64,000 nucleotides of DNA from Bifidobacterium erythrocebi (GTDB lineage Bacteria > Actinomycetota > Actinomycetes > Actinomycetales > Bifidobacteriaceae), in NCBI RefSeq assembly GCF_012932675.1, contig NZ_JAAIIF010000008.1, forward strand, positions 62,001-126,000, given 5' to 3'. Within the stretch, counting starts at the first letter, position 1. Each line of letters begins with the position of its first letter. Positions 56,611 to 64,000 of this stretch are shown here, one piece after another. The translations under genes were made by a program, and so were the position numbers. The notes below the pieces were generated by a model. The model made no database searches. It was not told where the DNA came from and saw nothing but the letters and a program-made list of their open reading frames with translations.

Positions 56611-57447
56611 CTAGAACTTCTTGAGGAATTCCTCGGCTTCGTGGACCAGCTGGTCGACCTTATGCGGATCGTTTTCGCATGCTTCCTTCGCCTGCTCGGT
56701 CTTGTCCCAATCCTCTTCGAGATGGTGCACGTAATCGCCGAGCTGATTGCTGCAGCGGACGAGCATGGAGGCCTTCGCCTGCCATTCGCGCGTCTCCTTG
56801 GTGAGTTTTGCTGTGTCGAAGGCGACGCCCAGCCTATTGCCCAGTGTATTGAGGAGCGCCAGCGCTCCCATGGGGCAGTCGTCATTGCCCATGTATTGCG
56901 GTACGGATACCCAGATTGAGGTGCCCGCGAACGATTCTTCCCGCGCCATAGCTTCCAGAACGGTGGGGATGCCGACGGGTCCATCGTATTCGCCGCCATC
57001 GCATTCGCTGTTGCAGTCCATGTCGTCGCATATGCCGACGGGGAGCGGGCGGGTGTGCGCGCAATCGGCGAACATGGAACCGAGCGTGATGATGCGATTC
57101 ACCCCGAGTTCGCTGGCAATGCTCAGGCTCTGCTGGCAGTATTCGCGCCACCGGTAGTTCGGTTCGGGGGCGAGCTGTATATAGCAGTGCATGCCGGAGG
57201 GGATGACGACATCGTAGAACGTGGTCTGGGGCCAGACGAGACGTGCGTGCCCGTTGACACGGCATAGGGTCGGGCGTGAGACCTGATAGTCGTAATAGCC
57301 GTCGCAGCTGATGCGACGTATCTCGCGTGCATCGTATGCGTCGATGAGTTGATGGATGGCGCTGGTCGCCGATTGGCATGCGTCGTTCCAACCGCCGAAC
57401 GCGGCGATCATCACGGTTTCTCGTTCTTCGCTCATACTGGCAAGCAT
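56611..57447 (-). CDS. PAC2 family protein
   Basis: A 278-residue protein of the PAC2 (proteasome assembly chaperone-like) family, common in actinobacteria. It begins MIAAFGGWNDACQSAT and has the conserved central stretch GVNRIITLGSMFADCAHTRP, with GTSIWVSVPQYMG later. The C-terminal 60 residues are a charged helix. Members bind ATP-grasp partners in some species, but the bacterial role is not settled. ATG 57447 is used; ATG 57435 is an alternative. Confidence 0.85.
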   Translation of the reverse strand: MLASMSEERETVMIAAFGGWNDACQSATSAIHQLIDAYDAREIRRISCDGYYDYQVSRPTLCRVNGHARLVWPQTTFYDVVIPSGMHCYIQLAPEPNYRWREYCQQSLSIASELGVNRIITLGSMFADCAHTRPLPVGICDDMDCNSECDGGEYDGPVGIPTVLEAMAREESFAGTSIWVSVPQYMGNDDCPMGALALLNTLGNRLGVAFDTAKLTKETREWQAKASMLVRCSNQLGDYVHHLEEDWDKTEQAKEACENDPHKVDQLVHEAEEFLKKF

Positions 57448-57521
57448 AGTCCGTATGCGACGCGGAAGACCTTGATTTCATGCCGTTTTCGCCGCAGGCG
57501 AGCGTGTGCGACACGCCGGGT

Positions 57522-57549
57522 TTGCAAATCGTGAAGATGCCATTATAGT
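57522..57549 (+). promoter_or_regulatory. Promoter of the tRNA cluster
   Basis: TTGCAA (57522-57527) and TATAGT (57544-57549) with a 16-bp spacer lie 42 bp before the first tRNA. Confidence 0.65.
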
Positions 57550-57591
57550 AGTTACTCGTGCTCAGGCAGAGACATCTGCTGGAAACACAAG

Positions 57592-57664
57592 GCGGACATA
57601 GCTTAGTTGGTAAAGCGCAACCTTGCCAAGGTTGAGACCGCGGGTTCGAGTCCCGTTGTCCGCT
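57592..57664 (+). tRNA. tRNA-Gly (anticodon GCC)
   Basis: 73 bases. The 7-bp acceptor GCGGACA/TGTCCGC, D loop, anticodon loop TTGCCAA with GCC, and T arm GGGTTCGAGTCCC fold as a standard tRNA. No CCA is encoded. An identical copy lies at 58016-58088. Confidence 0.95.
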
Positions 57665-57693
57665 CTAGGTCCGAAGAGTTGACAGACCTTTAC

Positions 57694-57764
57694 GGTGGGT
57701 TAGCCAAGCGGTTAGGCAGCGGCCTGCAAAGCCGTATAGACGAGTTCGACTCTCGTACCCACCT
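57694..57764 (+). tRNA. tRNA-Cys (anticodon GCA)
   Basis: 71 bases. Acceptor GGTGGGT/ACCCACC; the anticodon stem GCGGC/GCCGT frames loop CTGCAAA with GCA. The T loop is GTTCGACTC. Confidence 0.93.
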
Positions 57765-57808
57765 CTCGGACTGAGGCGGTTCATACCGCCTATATTTTTG
57801 CAGACCTG

Positions 57809-57880
57809 GGCGGTTGGCGCAGAGGTAGCGCACTTCCCTGACACGGAAGGGGTCACAAGTTCGAATCTTGTATCGCCCAC
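57809..57880 (+). tRNA. tRNA-Val (anticodon GAC)
   Basis: 72 bases. Acceptor GGGCGGT/ATCGCCC (one G-U pair); anticodon stem CTTCC/GGAAG with loop CTGACAC, anticodon GAC; T loop TTCGAAT. Confidence 0.95.
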
Positions 57881-57921
57881 GCAAGCCGGAGTATTCCGGT
57901 TTGAATAATTGAAAAGCATTC

Positions 57922-57994
57922 GGGTGATTGGCGCAGCGGCTAGCGCACTTCCTTCACACGGAAGGGGTCGTAGGTTCGATTCCTACATCACCCA
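57922..57994 (+). tRNA. tRNA-Val (anticodon CAC)
   Basis: 73 bases. Acceptor GGGTGAT/ATCACCC; anticodon stem CTTCC/GGAAG with loop TTCACAC, anticodon CAC. Sister of the upstream tRNA-Val with the same anticodon stem. Confidence 0.95.
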
Positions 57995-58015
57995 CGAAAT
58001 CCTTCCAGGATTTTT

Positions 58016-58088
58016 GCGGACATAGCTTAGTTGGTAAAGCGCAACCTTGCCAAGGTTGAGACCGCGGGTTCGAGTCCCGTTGTCCGCT
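58016..58088 (+). tRNA. tRNA-Gly (anticodon GCC), second copy
   Basis: Identical to the 57592-57664 gene over all 73 bases. Followed by the cluster terminator. Confidence 0.95.
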
Positions 58089-58094
58089 CGATAT

Positions 58095-58118
58095 AAACCC
58101 CGTCTTGTACGGGGTTTT
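58095..58118 (+). terminator. Terminator of the tRNA cluster
   Basis: AAACCCCGT/ACGGGGTTT hairpin with loop CTTGT and a TTTT tract. The 210 bases beyond it up to the M23 gene show no further gene. Confidence 0.85.
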
Positions 58119-58332
58119 CTTGTATCTGCCGATTCTGCTTGCTGATCGGTTTTTCCGTGGTTTGGTTGACTGTATACGCCGATAGGGGTTCACTCCGATG
58201 AAGGTACCTTTATTTGTGATGATTACGTGAATATTCGTAGGGGTGTCATCCACATTTTCCCCTGAGCTGGACAGCGGCCGGCACCGTCCGTCATGGTGAA
58301 TCGATAAGGCGAAAGCCGGGAAGGAGATTCGC

Positions 58333-59022
58333 ATGACAACGGAGCAAAGGCGAAGCGAAGAGGTCAGGCGGCGAGGAAAACGAGTGAGGCGTCTTGTCGA
58401 GACGCGATCCAGAGCGCTGCGAATCGTTGCGGCAGGCCTGATGATCATGCTTGCGACGGTGATGCTGTGCACGTTTCAGCCGCAGCAGGAGAAGGCGATG
58501 GCCATGGAACGAGACGCCTGCAATGCGCGGCAGCGGCTCGCGTCAGACGACACAGACTCGCAGAGCGACGGATATGTGGCGGTCGTATCGGCGTGGGGAA
58601 ACACCTGCCATGCCGTATTCGACTGGCCGGTACGCAAACCCGTCAGCGCGCTGCGGGCATATGACGGACCGGCGCAGCCCTGGCTGTCGGGGCATCGTGG
58701 CATTGATTTGGCGGCCAAGGCAGGTGAGGATCTGCTTGCTCCCGGAGACGGGGTGATTTCGTTTGCCGGCACAGTGGCGGGGAAGGATGTGGTCAGCATG
58801 AAATACGGGAAGATGGTGCTGACCTTCGAGCCGGCCGTTACCGATATGGAGACCGGGGCGGCGGTGAGCCGTGGGCAGCGGTTCGCAAAAGTGGGGGAAC
58901 GATCCGACCATTGCGACGATGTATGCCTGCATTGGGGCATACGTGATGGGGAGAAATCGTATCTTGACCCGGCATCGATGACGTCCCCGTACCGCATTGT
59001 GCTCAAACCAAGGATGTCATAA
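58333..59022 (+). CDS. M23-type (LytM-like) peptidoglycan peptidase domain protein, membrane-anchored
   Basis: A 229-residue protein with a strongly basic N-terminus, a transmembrane segment at about 34-55, and an M23 domain at about 100-225. The zinc residues His121 and Asp125 (HRGID) and His200 (CLHWG) are present. The catalytic first His of the HxH pair is Cys198, as in other actinobacterial M23-like proteins. Its activity therefore cannot be taken for granted. It is probably extracytoplasmic and linked to cell-wall turnover. ATG 58333 follows GGGAAGGAG. Confidence 0.85.
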   Translation: MTTEQRRSEEVRRRGKRVRRLVETRSRALRIVAAGLMIMLATVMLCTFQPQQEKAMAMERDACNARQRLASDDTDSQSDGYVAVVSAWGNTCHAVFDWPVRKPVSALRAYDGPAQPWLSGHRGIDLAAKAGEDLLAPGDGVISFAGTVAGKDVVSMKYGKMVLTFEPAVTDMETGAAVSRGQRFAKVGERSDHCDDVCLHWGIRDGEKSYLDPASMTSPYRIVLKPRMS

Positions 59023-59101
59023 CTGTGTTCTCGGCCAAGCACTAGATAAGCAAGCACTATATAAAGTAGGGGAATGGAGACATCCGGCTGATATGCAAAG
59101 A

Positions 59102-59130
59102 AGGGGAGCACCGTTTGCCGGTGTTCCCCT
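59102..59130. terminator. Hairpin between the M23 gene and the acyl-CoA ligase gene
   Basis: AGGGGAGCACCG/CGGTGTTCCCCT (one G-U pair, loop TTTGC) between convergent genes. Confidence 0.75.
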
Positions 59131-59155
59131 CCCTATCGCGGCATATGCCGGTGAA

Positions 59156-61189
59156 TCACTTCTTCTTGGTGTACATCTGGGTGTTCAGCAGCGTTGCATA
59201 GCGCTTGATGACCTTCGGGCGGATGACCTTCATCGAAGCGGTCATCAGACCATTCTCCTGGGTGAACTCCTCGGGAAGGATGATGAACTTGCGCACGGAT
59301 TCCGCACGGGAGACGCCTTCATTGGCCTGATCGACCCACTTCTGCACTTCGGCGCGGACCGCGGCGTTGGATGCGGCGTCCTCCATGCTCATGTTCTCGT
59401 CAAGCCCCTTGCTGGCCAGCCAGGGACGCAGCGTGCTTTCATCCAGCGTGATCAGCGCGGAGATGAACGGACGCTTATCTCCAAGAACCAGCGCCTGCGA
59501 CACGAACTCGCAGCGCTTGATGACCTCCTCGATCGGACCGGGGGCGACGTTCTTGCCACCTGCGGTGATGATGAGATCCTTCTTGCGGCCGGTGATATAC
59601 AGGAAGCCGTCGTTGTCGATACGACCCAGATCGCCGGTGGCATACCAGCCGTCCTCGGTGAACGCGGAATCGGTGGCCTCCTCATTCTTGTGATAGCGGG
59701 GGAACACGGAGGTACCCTTCACCTGGACCTCGCCGTCCTCGGCGATACGCAGGGAGAATCCGGGGAATGCGGTGCCCACGGAACCCTGATGGAAGGTCTC
59801 GCCGGGAACGGTGAACGAGCATGGCGCAGTCGTCTCGGTCAGGCCGTAGCCCTCATACACCGGAATGTTCGCACCACGGAAGAATTCAAGCAGCTGCGGG
59901 TCGAGAGGGGCGCCGCCCGCGACGATCCACTTGGCACGACCGCCGAGCACCTCGCGCAGCGGTGCATAGACCATCGGATCGAAGGCCGCACGCCGCGCGC
60001 GCACCGTCAGGGACGCCTTGCCCTTGTCGCTGATCTCCTGCATATAGGTCTGCGCCGTGACCACGGCGGAGGCGAAGGCGAGACCCTTTGCACCATGACC
60101 GGCCTTCTGGGAGGCGGCGTTGTACACCTTCTCAAGCACACGCGGCACCACGATCATCACTGTGGGCTTGGCCACCTGCAGGTCGGCGGTCAGGGTCTTG
60201 ATGCCCTGCGCGATGTAGATGCGCAGTTCGCTGGCCACGCAGATGTAGTTGATGGCGCGGGCGAAGGAATGGGCCTGAGGAAGGAACAACAGCACGGTGT
60301 TCTTCGGATTGCCCAGCAGCTCGGGCATGAAATCGGGCAGGTTGAGCGCGGTGGCGCAGTAGTGCTCGTGGGTCATCTCCACGCCCTTGGGCGCGGCGGT
60401 GGAACCGGAGGTGTACACGATGGAGCACAAATCGGTCTTCTTGACCGATTCGATGCGTTCGTCCAGCTCCTCGTCGCTTACACCGGCCCCGTAGGCCTTC
60501 AATTCGTCCAGACCGCCGGTATCGATGGTGATGATGTGCTCCAGCGAGGGGCAATCCTCGATGGCACCGTCCGCCTTCTCTCGCATATCGGTGTCCTGCA
60601 CGATGAGCAGACGAGCGTCGGAGTTGTTCACGATGTTGCGGATCTGCTCAGCCGAATCGGTGTCGTAGATGGTGGCGAGCACGCCGCCGACCGCCATGAC
60701 GGCGGCGTCGGTCAGATTCCACTGGTAGCAGGTGCGGCACATGAACGCCACGCCGTCGCCCTTCTGCAGACCGTACTTCAGCAGGCCCTTGGCGATGGCG
60801 CGGACCTCGGCGAGGAACTCGTTGGCGGTCCTATCGACCCACTCGTTGCCGTCCTTGTAGGTGTACAGGATGTCGTCACCGCGTCTCGCCGCACGATCCG
60901 CGTACAGATCGTAAATGGAGGTGCCCTCGTCCAGAGGGGGATTGCCTTGGGTGGTGGTGGTGAGCAGGCCGGTCACGGGATCGATGTCGGTGACGGTCGG
61001 GCGGTCCGGTCCCCACTCGTCGGTGTGGGGGAGCGTGATGCCGCTTTCGTCCTTGGCGGCGATGCTTCCGGCGTAATCAGGCTGATCTCCGGAGTTGCCG
61101 CTTCCGGGATGCACGAAATCCGTCCCGAGCTTCAATGCTTTTCGGGTGAGATTGGTGGTCTGCTGCTTCAATGAAGAGATAACGGACAC
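59156..61189 (-). CDS. Long-chain fatty acid-CoA ligase (AMP-binding), second copy
   Basis: A 677-residue adenylate-forming enzyme. The motifs YTSGSTAAPKGVEMTH, YGLTETTAPC, TGDLGRIDNDGFLYITGRKKD and a Lys near the end are present. It has about 60 residues more at the N-terminus than the 31850 paralogue. It activates fatty acids for membrane lipid use. ATG 61189 is preceded by GGAGCGT. It is divergent from the pnt genes, with a 267-base gap between. Confidence 0.92.
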   Translation of the reverse strand: MSVISSLKQQTTNLTRKALKLGTDFVHPGSGNSGDQPDYAGSIAAKDESGITLPHTDEWGPDRPTVTDIDPVTGLLTTTTQGNPPLDEGTSIYDLYADRAARRGDDILYTYKDGNEWVDRTANEFLAEVRAIAKGLLKYGLQKGDGVAFMCRTCYQWNLTDAAVMAVGGVLATIYDTDSAEQIRNIVNNSDARLLIVQDTDMREKADGAIEDCPSLEHIITIDTGGLDELKAYGAGVSDEELDERIESVKKTDLCSIVYTSGSTAAPKGVEMTHEHYCATALNLPDFMPELLGNPKNTVLLFLPQAHSFARAINYICVASELRIYIAQGIKTLTADLQVAKPTVMIVVPRVLEKVYNAASQKAGHGAKGLAFASAVVTAQTYMQEISDKGKASLTVRARRAAFDPMVYAPLREVLGGRAKWIVAGGAPLDPQLLEFFRGANIPVYEGYGLTETTAPCSFTVPGETFHQGSVGTAFPGFSLRIAEDGEVQVKGTSVFPRYHKNEEATDSAFTEDGWYATGDLGRIDNDGFLYITGRKKDLIITAGGKNVAPGPIEEVIKRCEFVSQALVLGDKRPFISALITLDESTLRPWLASKGLDENMSMEDAASNAAVRAEVQKWVDQANEGVSRAESVRKFIILPEEFTQENGLMTASMKVIRPKVIKRYATLLNTQMYTKKK

Positions 61190-61456
61190 GTGACGCTCCT
61201 TGATCCTGACTGTTCTTGACTATCCGGTTCTCAAAAAAGCCAGTCTAATCCCCTTAACGCGACACGTCACCTTACGGTAGCGTAGGGAAACCGCCATGTC
61301 AATCGTTATCAGCGACGGTCGGGCGGCGACGCTTTGCATGACCGTACAAAAGGGGCCGGCTCAGTTGGTGGGAAAGAGCAGACGGTTCACCCGTTCCTTG
61401 ACTAGACTGATGCGGCGTAAGAACAAGGCACGGCCAAATAGCTAGAAAGGGCTCTC

Positions 61457-62605
61457 ATGGCTGAACAGAAGGAAGCCACGCTGACCTTCGGTGTGCTCAA
61501 CGAGACGTCGGATACCGAATCCCGCGTCGCGCTGACCCCCGATATCGTCACCAGGCTCGGCAGGAATGGCATTTCCTGCATCATCGAAAGCGGCGCGGGC
61601 AACGCCGCCGAATACACGGACGAGGACTACAAGGCCGCCGGCGCGGCCGTCGCGTCCCGAGACGAGGTCATCGCCTCGGCGGACGCATTGGGATTCATCG
61701 ACCGTCCGTCCGCGGAAACCATCGCCAAACTCAAGGCTGGTCAATGGGTGATCGGCATGCTCGGTTCGTTCACCGACGCCGCCTATGTCGAATCGCTGAA
61801 CAACGCCGGTCTGGTGGGCGTCGCAATCGAAAAGCTGCCGCGCCAGCTCAGCTCCGCGCAGTCCATGGACGAGATGACCTCCCAGAATTCCGTGATGGGC
61901 TACAAGGCGGCCATCACCGCCGCCAACGCCTACGGTTCGTTCCTGCCGATGATGACCACCGCGGCCGGCACCATCCGTCCGGCCAAGGCCCTGGTGCTCG
62001 GCGCCGGCATCGCCGGCCTGCAGGCCATCGGCACGTTGAAGCGTCTCGGTGCCGTCGTCACCGCATATGATGTGCGCCCCGCATCCAAGGGCGAGGTCGA
62101 GTCCCTTGGCGCCAAGTTCCTCGACCTTGGCCTCGATTTCTCCAAGGGGCAGGGCGAGGGCGGGTATGCCCGCGCGCTGAGCGCCGAGGAACAGGCACAG
62201 CAGCAGGCGGCTGTCGACGAGAAGGCCGCAGGCTTCGACATCGTCATCACCACCGCCAAGGTCCCCGGCCGCAAGCCTCCGGTTCTGCTGACCAAGGCCG
62301 GCGTCGACGGTCTGCACCGCGGTGCCGTGGTCGTCGATTGCGCGGCGTCCGACCTCGGCGGCAACGTCGAGGGGTCCGCTGTGGGCGAGCAGGTCACCGA
62401 AGGCGGCGTCAAGCTGATCGGTGCACCGTACCTCGCCAGTGGCGTGGCCACCACCGCATCCAACCTGCTGAGCCGTAACGTGGCCGACGTGCTGAGCCAC
62501 TTCGTGCATGACGGCAAGCTGGGCATGGATCTGACGGAAGAGCTCGACAACGCGCTGGTCGTCGCCGGTCGCATCGAGTCCGAAGAGAAGAAGGAAGAGA
62601 ACTGA
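61457..62605 (+). CDS. pntA: NAD(P) transhydrogenase subunit alpha part 1 (PntA1)
   Basis: A 382-residue NAD(H)-binding domain of the proton-translocating transhydrogenase, similar to alanine dehydrogenase folds. It starts LTFGVLNETSDTESRVALTPDIVTRL. The core has QEMTSQNS-like SMDEMTSQNSVMGYKAA and the Rossmann turn LGAGIAGLQAIGTLKRLGA. The alpha chain is split: its membrane part is the next gene. The enzyme uses proton motive force to make NADPH from NADH. ATG 61457 follows GAAAGGG. Confidence 0.94.
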   Translation: MAEQKEATLTFGVLNETSDTESRVALTPDIVTRLGRNGISCIIESGAGNAAEYTDEDYKAAGAAVASRDEVIASADALGFIDRPSAETIAKLKAGQWVIGMLGSFTDAAYVESLNNAGLVGVAIEKLPRQLSSAQSMDEMTSQNSVMGYKAAITAANAYGSFLPMMTTAAGTIRPAKALVLGAGIAGLQAIGTLKRLGAVVTAYDVRPASKGEVESLGAKFLDLGLDFSKGQGEGGYARALSAEEQAQQQAAVDEKAAGFDIVITTAKVPGRKPPVLLTKAGVDGLHRGAVVVDCAASDLGGNVEGSAVGEQVTEGGVKLIGAPYLASGVATTASNLLSRNVADVLSHFVHDGKLGMDLTEELDNALVVAGRIESEEKKEEN

Positions 62606-62606
62606 C

Positions 62607-62912
62607 ATGCCTACGCTTGTTGTATCCATTACGCTGTTTGTCCTGGCGCTGCTCATCGGCATCGAGGTCATCGGCAAGGTCCCCGCGACACTGCACACCC
62701 CGTTGATGTCCGGCGCGAACTCCATCCACGGCATCGTCATCGTCGGCGTCGTGATCGTGGCCGCCGAAGCCAACTCCCCGCTGGCCTACGTGTTCATCTT
62801 CCTGGCCGCTGTGCTGGGCACCATGAACGTGGTCGGCGGCTATGTGGTCACCGATCGCATGCTTGAGATGTTCAAGTCCAACAAGAACGAGAAGAAGGGC
62901 GGCGATAAGTGA
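62607..62912 (+). CDS. NAD(P) transhydrogenase subunit alpha part 2 (PntA2)
   Basis: A 101-residue membrane protein with three hydrophobic segments (about 5-23, 32-52, 58-80), ending in a Lys-rich tail. It is the membrane-embedded piece of the alpha subunit, encoded apart from the NAD-binding part as in other actinobacteria and in Rhodospirillum. Its stop overlaps the pntB start, so the chains are made together. Confidence 0.92.
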   Translation: MPTLVVSITLFVLALLIGIEVIGKVPATLHTPLMSGANSIHGIVIVGVVIVAAEANSPLAYVFIFLAAVLGTMNVVGGYVVTDRMLEMFKSNKNEKKGGDK

Positions 62913-64000
62913 TGCAGAACGCAGCCACCGTTGGTGCCATCGACATCGTCGCATGGTTCGTCTATCTGTTCTCGGCCGTCATGTTCGTCGTCGGCCTGCA
63001 CTTCATGAATTCCCCGAAGACCGCCCGTAAGGGCAATCGTCTGTCCGCGTTCGGCATGATCGTCGCCGTCATCATGGCCTTCGTCGTGCTGTTCGCCAAG
63101 GGATTCGTCAACGTCATCGCGATCGTCGTCCTGGTGGTCGGCATTCTCATCGGCGCTGTCGCCGGTGTCATCTCCGCCAAGAAGGTCAAGATGACCGATA
63201 TGCCGCAGCTTGTCTCCGTGTTCAACACCGTGGGCGGCGGCGCGGCCGCGCTCGTCGCGCTCAACGACGTGCTGACCAAGGACGGCACCCCCGATCTGGT
63301 GGTGCTGATCACCGCTGGCCTGGGCATTCTCATCGGCTCCGTCACCTTCACCGGCTCGCTTATCGCAGCCGGCAAGCTGCAGGGCGTCAAGTGGGTCAAG
63401 AAGCTCACCATCCCCGGCAAGGGCGTGTGGAACGTGCTGTTCGCCGTGCTGGCCGTCGCCTCCCTCGTCATGCTGTGCGTGCAGCCGCAGCAGCGTCTGC
63501 TGTGGTCGGTCCTGACCACCGTGTTCGCGCTGTGCTACGGCCTGGTATTCGTCATCCCGATCGGCGGTGCCGACATGCCCGTCGTGATCTCCGTGCTGAA
63601 CGCGTGCACCGGCACCGCAGTCGCCATGAGCGGTCTGGCCATCGACAACGTGGCCCTGATCGTCGCCGGCGCACTCGTCGGCTCCGCGGGCGTGACGCTG
63701 TCCATCCTCATGGCGCAGGCTATGAACCGTCCGCTGCTCTCCGTCCTCGCAGGCGGCTTCGGCGGTGGCTCCGGTTCCGCCGCTGCCGGTGACGGCCCCG
63801 AAGGCACCATGAAGGAGACCTCCGCCGACGATCTGGCCGTTCAGCTGGTCTATGCCGACAAGGTCATCTTCGTGCCTGGCTTCGGTCTGGCCCAGGCCCA
63901 GGCACAGCGCGAGCTGGCCGACTTGGGCGAACTGCTCAAGGGCCACGGCGTGGAGGTCTCCTATGCCATCCACCCGGTGGCCGGTCGTATGCCCGGCCAC
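62912..64000 (+). CDS. pntB: NAD(P) transhydrogenase subunit beta PntB (partial, runs off the window)
   Basis: The first 363 codons of an open frame with no stop before the window end. The membrane region covers about residues 10-270 with many hydrophobic helices (FVYLFSAVMFVVGLHFMNSP first). The conserved loop MPQLVSVFNTVGGGAAALVA follows. The NADP-binding part begins with VIFVPGFGLAQAQAQ. It is the beta chain that carries the NADP(H) site. ATG 62912 overlaps the pntA2 stop. Confidence 0.93.
   Translation, partial: MQNAATVGAIDIVAWFVYLFSAVMFVVGLHFMNSPKTARKGNRLSAFGMIVAVIMAFVVLFAKGFVNVIAIVVLVVGILIGAVAGVISAKKVKMTDMPQLVSVFNTVGGGAAALVALNDVLTKDGTPDLVVLITAGLGILIGSVTFTGSLIAAGKLQGVKWVKKLTIPGKGVWNVLFAVLAVASLVMLCVQPQQRLLWSVLTTVFALCYGLVFVIPIGGADMPVVISVLNACTGTAVAMSGLAIDNVALIVAGALVGSAGVTLSILMAQAMNRPLLSVLAGGFGGGSGSAAAGDGPEGTMKETSADDLAVQLVYADKVIFVPGFGLAQAQAQRELADLGELLKGHGVEVSYAIHPVAGRMPGH

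Noticed and set aside
58089..58332. Hidden gene between the tRNA cluster and the M23 gene
   Set aside because: The stretch has no open frame with a start and ribosome site. Apart from the tRNA terminator it looks like plain intergenic DNA.
40000..61412. Shared 13-mer GACTAGACTGATG in aroE (40000-40012) and before pntA (61400-61412)
   Set aside because: One copy is inside a coding gene. A single shared 13-mer in 64 kb is expected by chance.
1..64000. CRISPR array, insertion sequence or prophage
   Set aside because: No regularly spaced repeats of 25-40 bases were seen. No transposase, integrase or phage structural protein was found in any plausible frame, and the gene order is that of core metabolism.

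Overview
The window is a chromosomal segment of a high-GC Gram-positive bacterium, almost certainly a Bifidobacterium. The evidence is a transketolase/transaldolase pair of the bifid-shunt type, a 316-residue L-lactate dehydrogenase close to the bifidobacterial Ldh1 type, actinobacterial forms of TrmI, WhiA, RapZ, GlnE, DnaJ2/HrcA and PAC2, and a three-gene pnt transhydrogenase. The species cannot be fixed from the sequence alone. No insertion sequence, prophage, CRISPR array or rRNA was seen. Most of the window is core genome.

Layout. 1-7.2 kb: the tail of an unknown gene, a CorA-type transporter, an orphan amino-acid-binding lipoprotein, trmI, a SixA-like phosphatase, then metE and metF. 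7.3-10.4 kb: glnE. 10.5-17.4 kb: a small membrane protein gene facing away from the complete pyrimidine cluster pyrB-pyrI-pyrC-pyrF-pyrK-pyrD-pyrE. 17.5-29 kb: accessory or regulatory genes (LysR, HAD hydrolase, MFS carrier, NERD protein, AEC carrier, NnrD/NnrE fusion, a second MetE-like enzyme, GtrA, an SGNH hydrolase, and MerR next to a zinc alcohol dehydrogenase). 29.3-33.7 kb: a CMD-family protein, an ABC-F ATPase and an acyl-CoA synthetase. 33.8-44.9 kb: a long same-strand series, uvrA-uvrC-aroE-rapZ-whiA-pgk-tpiA-secG. 44.9-52 kb: ldh, a Cof-like HAD, an HTH-aminotransferase fusion, then tal and tkt on the minus strand. 52-57.4 kb: hrcA-dnaJ, uppP, a fructosamine-kinase-like gene and a PAC2 gene. 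57.6-58.1 kb: five tRNA genes (Gly-Cys-Val-Val-Gly). 58.3-64 kb: an M23-type protein, a second acyl-CoA synthetase and pntA1-pntA2-pntB, with pntB cut by the window end.

How the genes fit together. The central-carbon genes (tkt, tal, pgk, tpiA, ldh) fit sugar fermentation through the bifid shunt to lactate and acetate. The pnt genes are a likely NADPH source. metE, metF and the MetE-like gene make methionine from homocysteine. The pyr cluster covers UMP synthesis from carbamoyl phosphate to OMP decarboxylation.

The main non-routine signals are: an XRE-type HTH fused to a PLP aminotransferase with repeated TTGAAC half-sites in its own promoter; an 11-bp tandem repeat resembling an actinobacterial PHO box in front of the pyr cluster; a textbook LexA box over the uvrA promoter; a probably leaderless merR with a MerR-type operator; and a block of strongly C-over-G plus-strand composition at about 24.7-27.7 kb that ends inside merR. 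Well-formed hairpin terminators separate most transcription units and are listed individually. No gene-free stretch exceeds about 300 bases.
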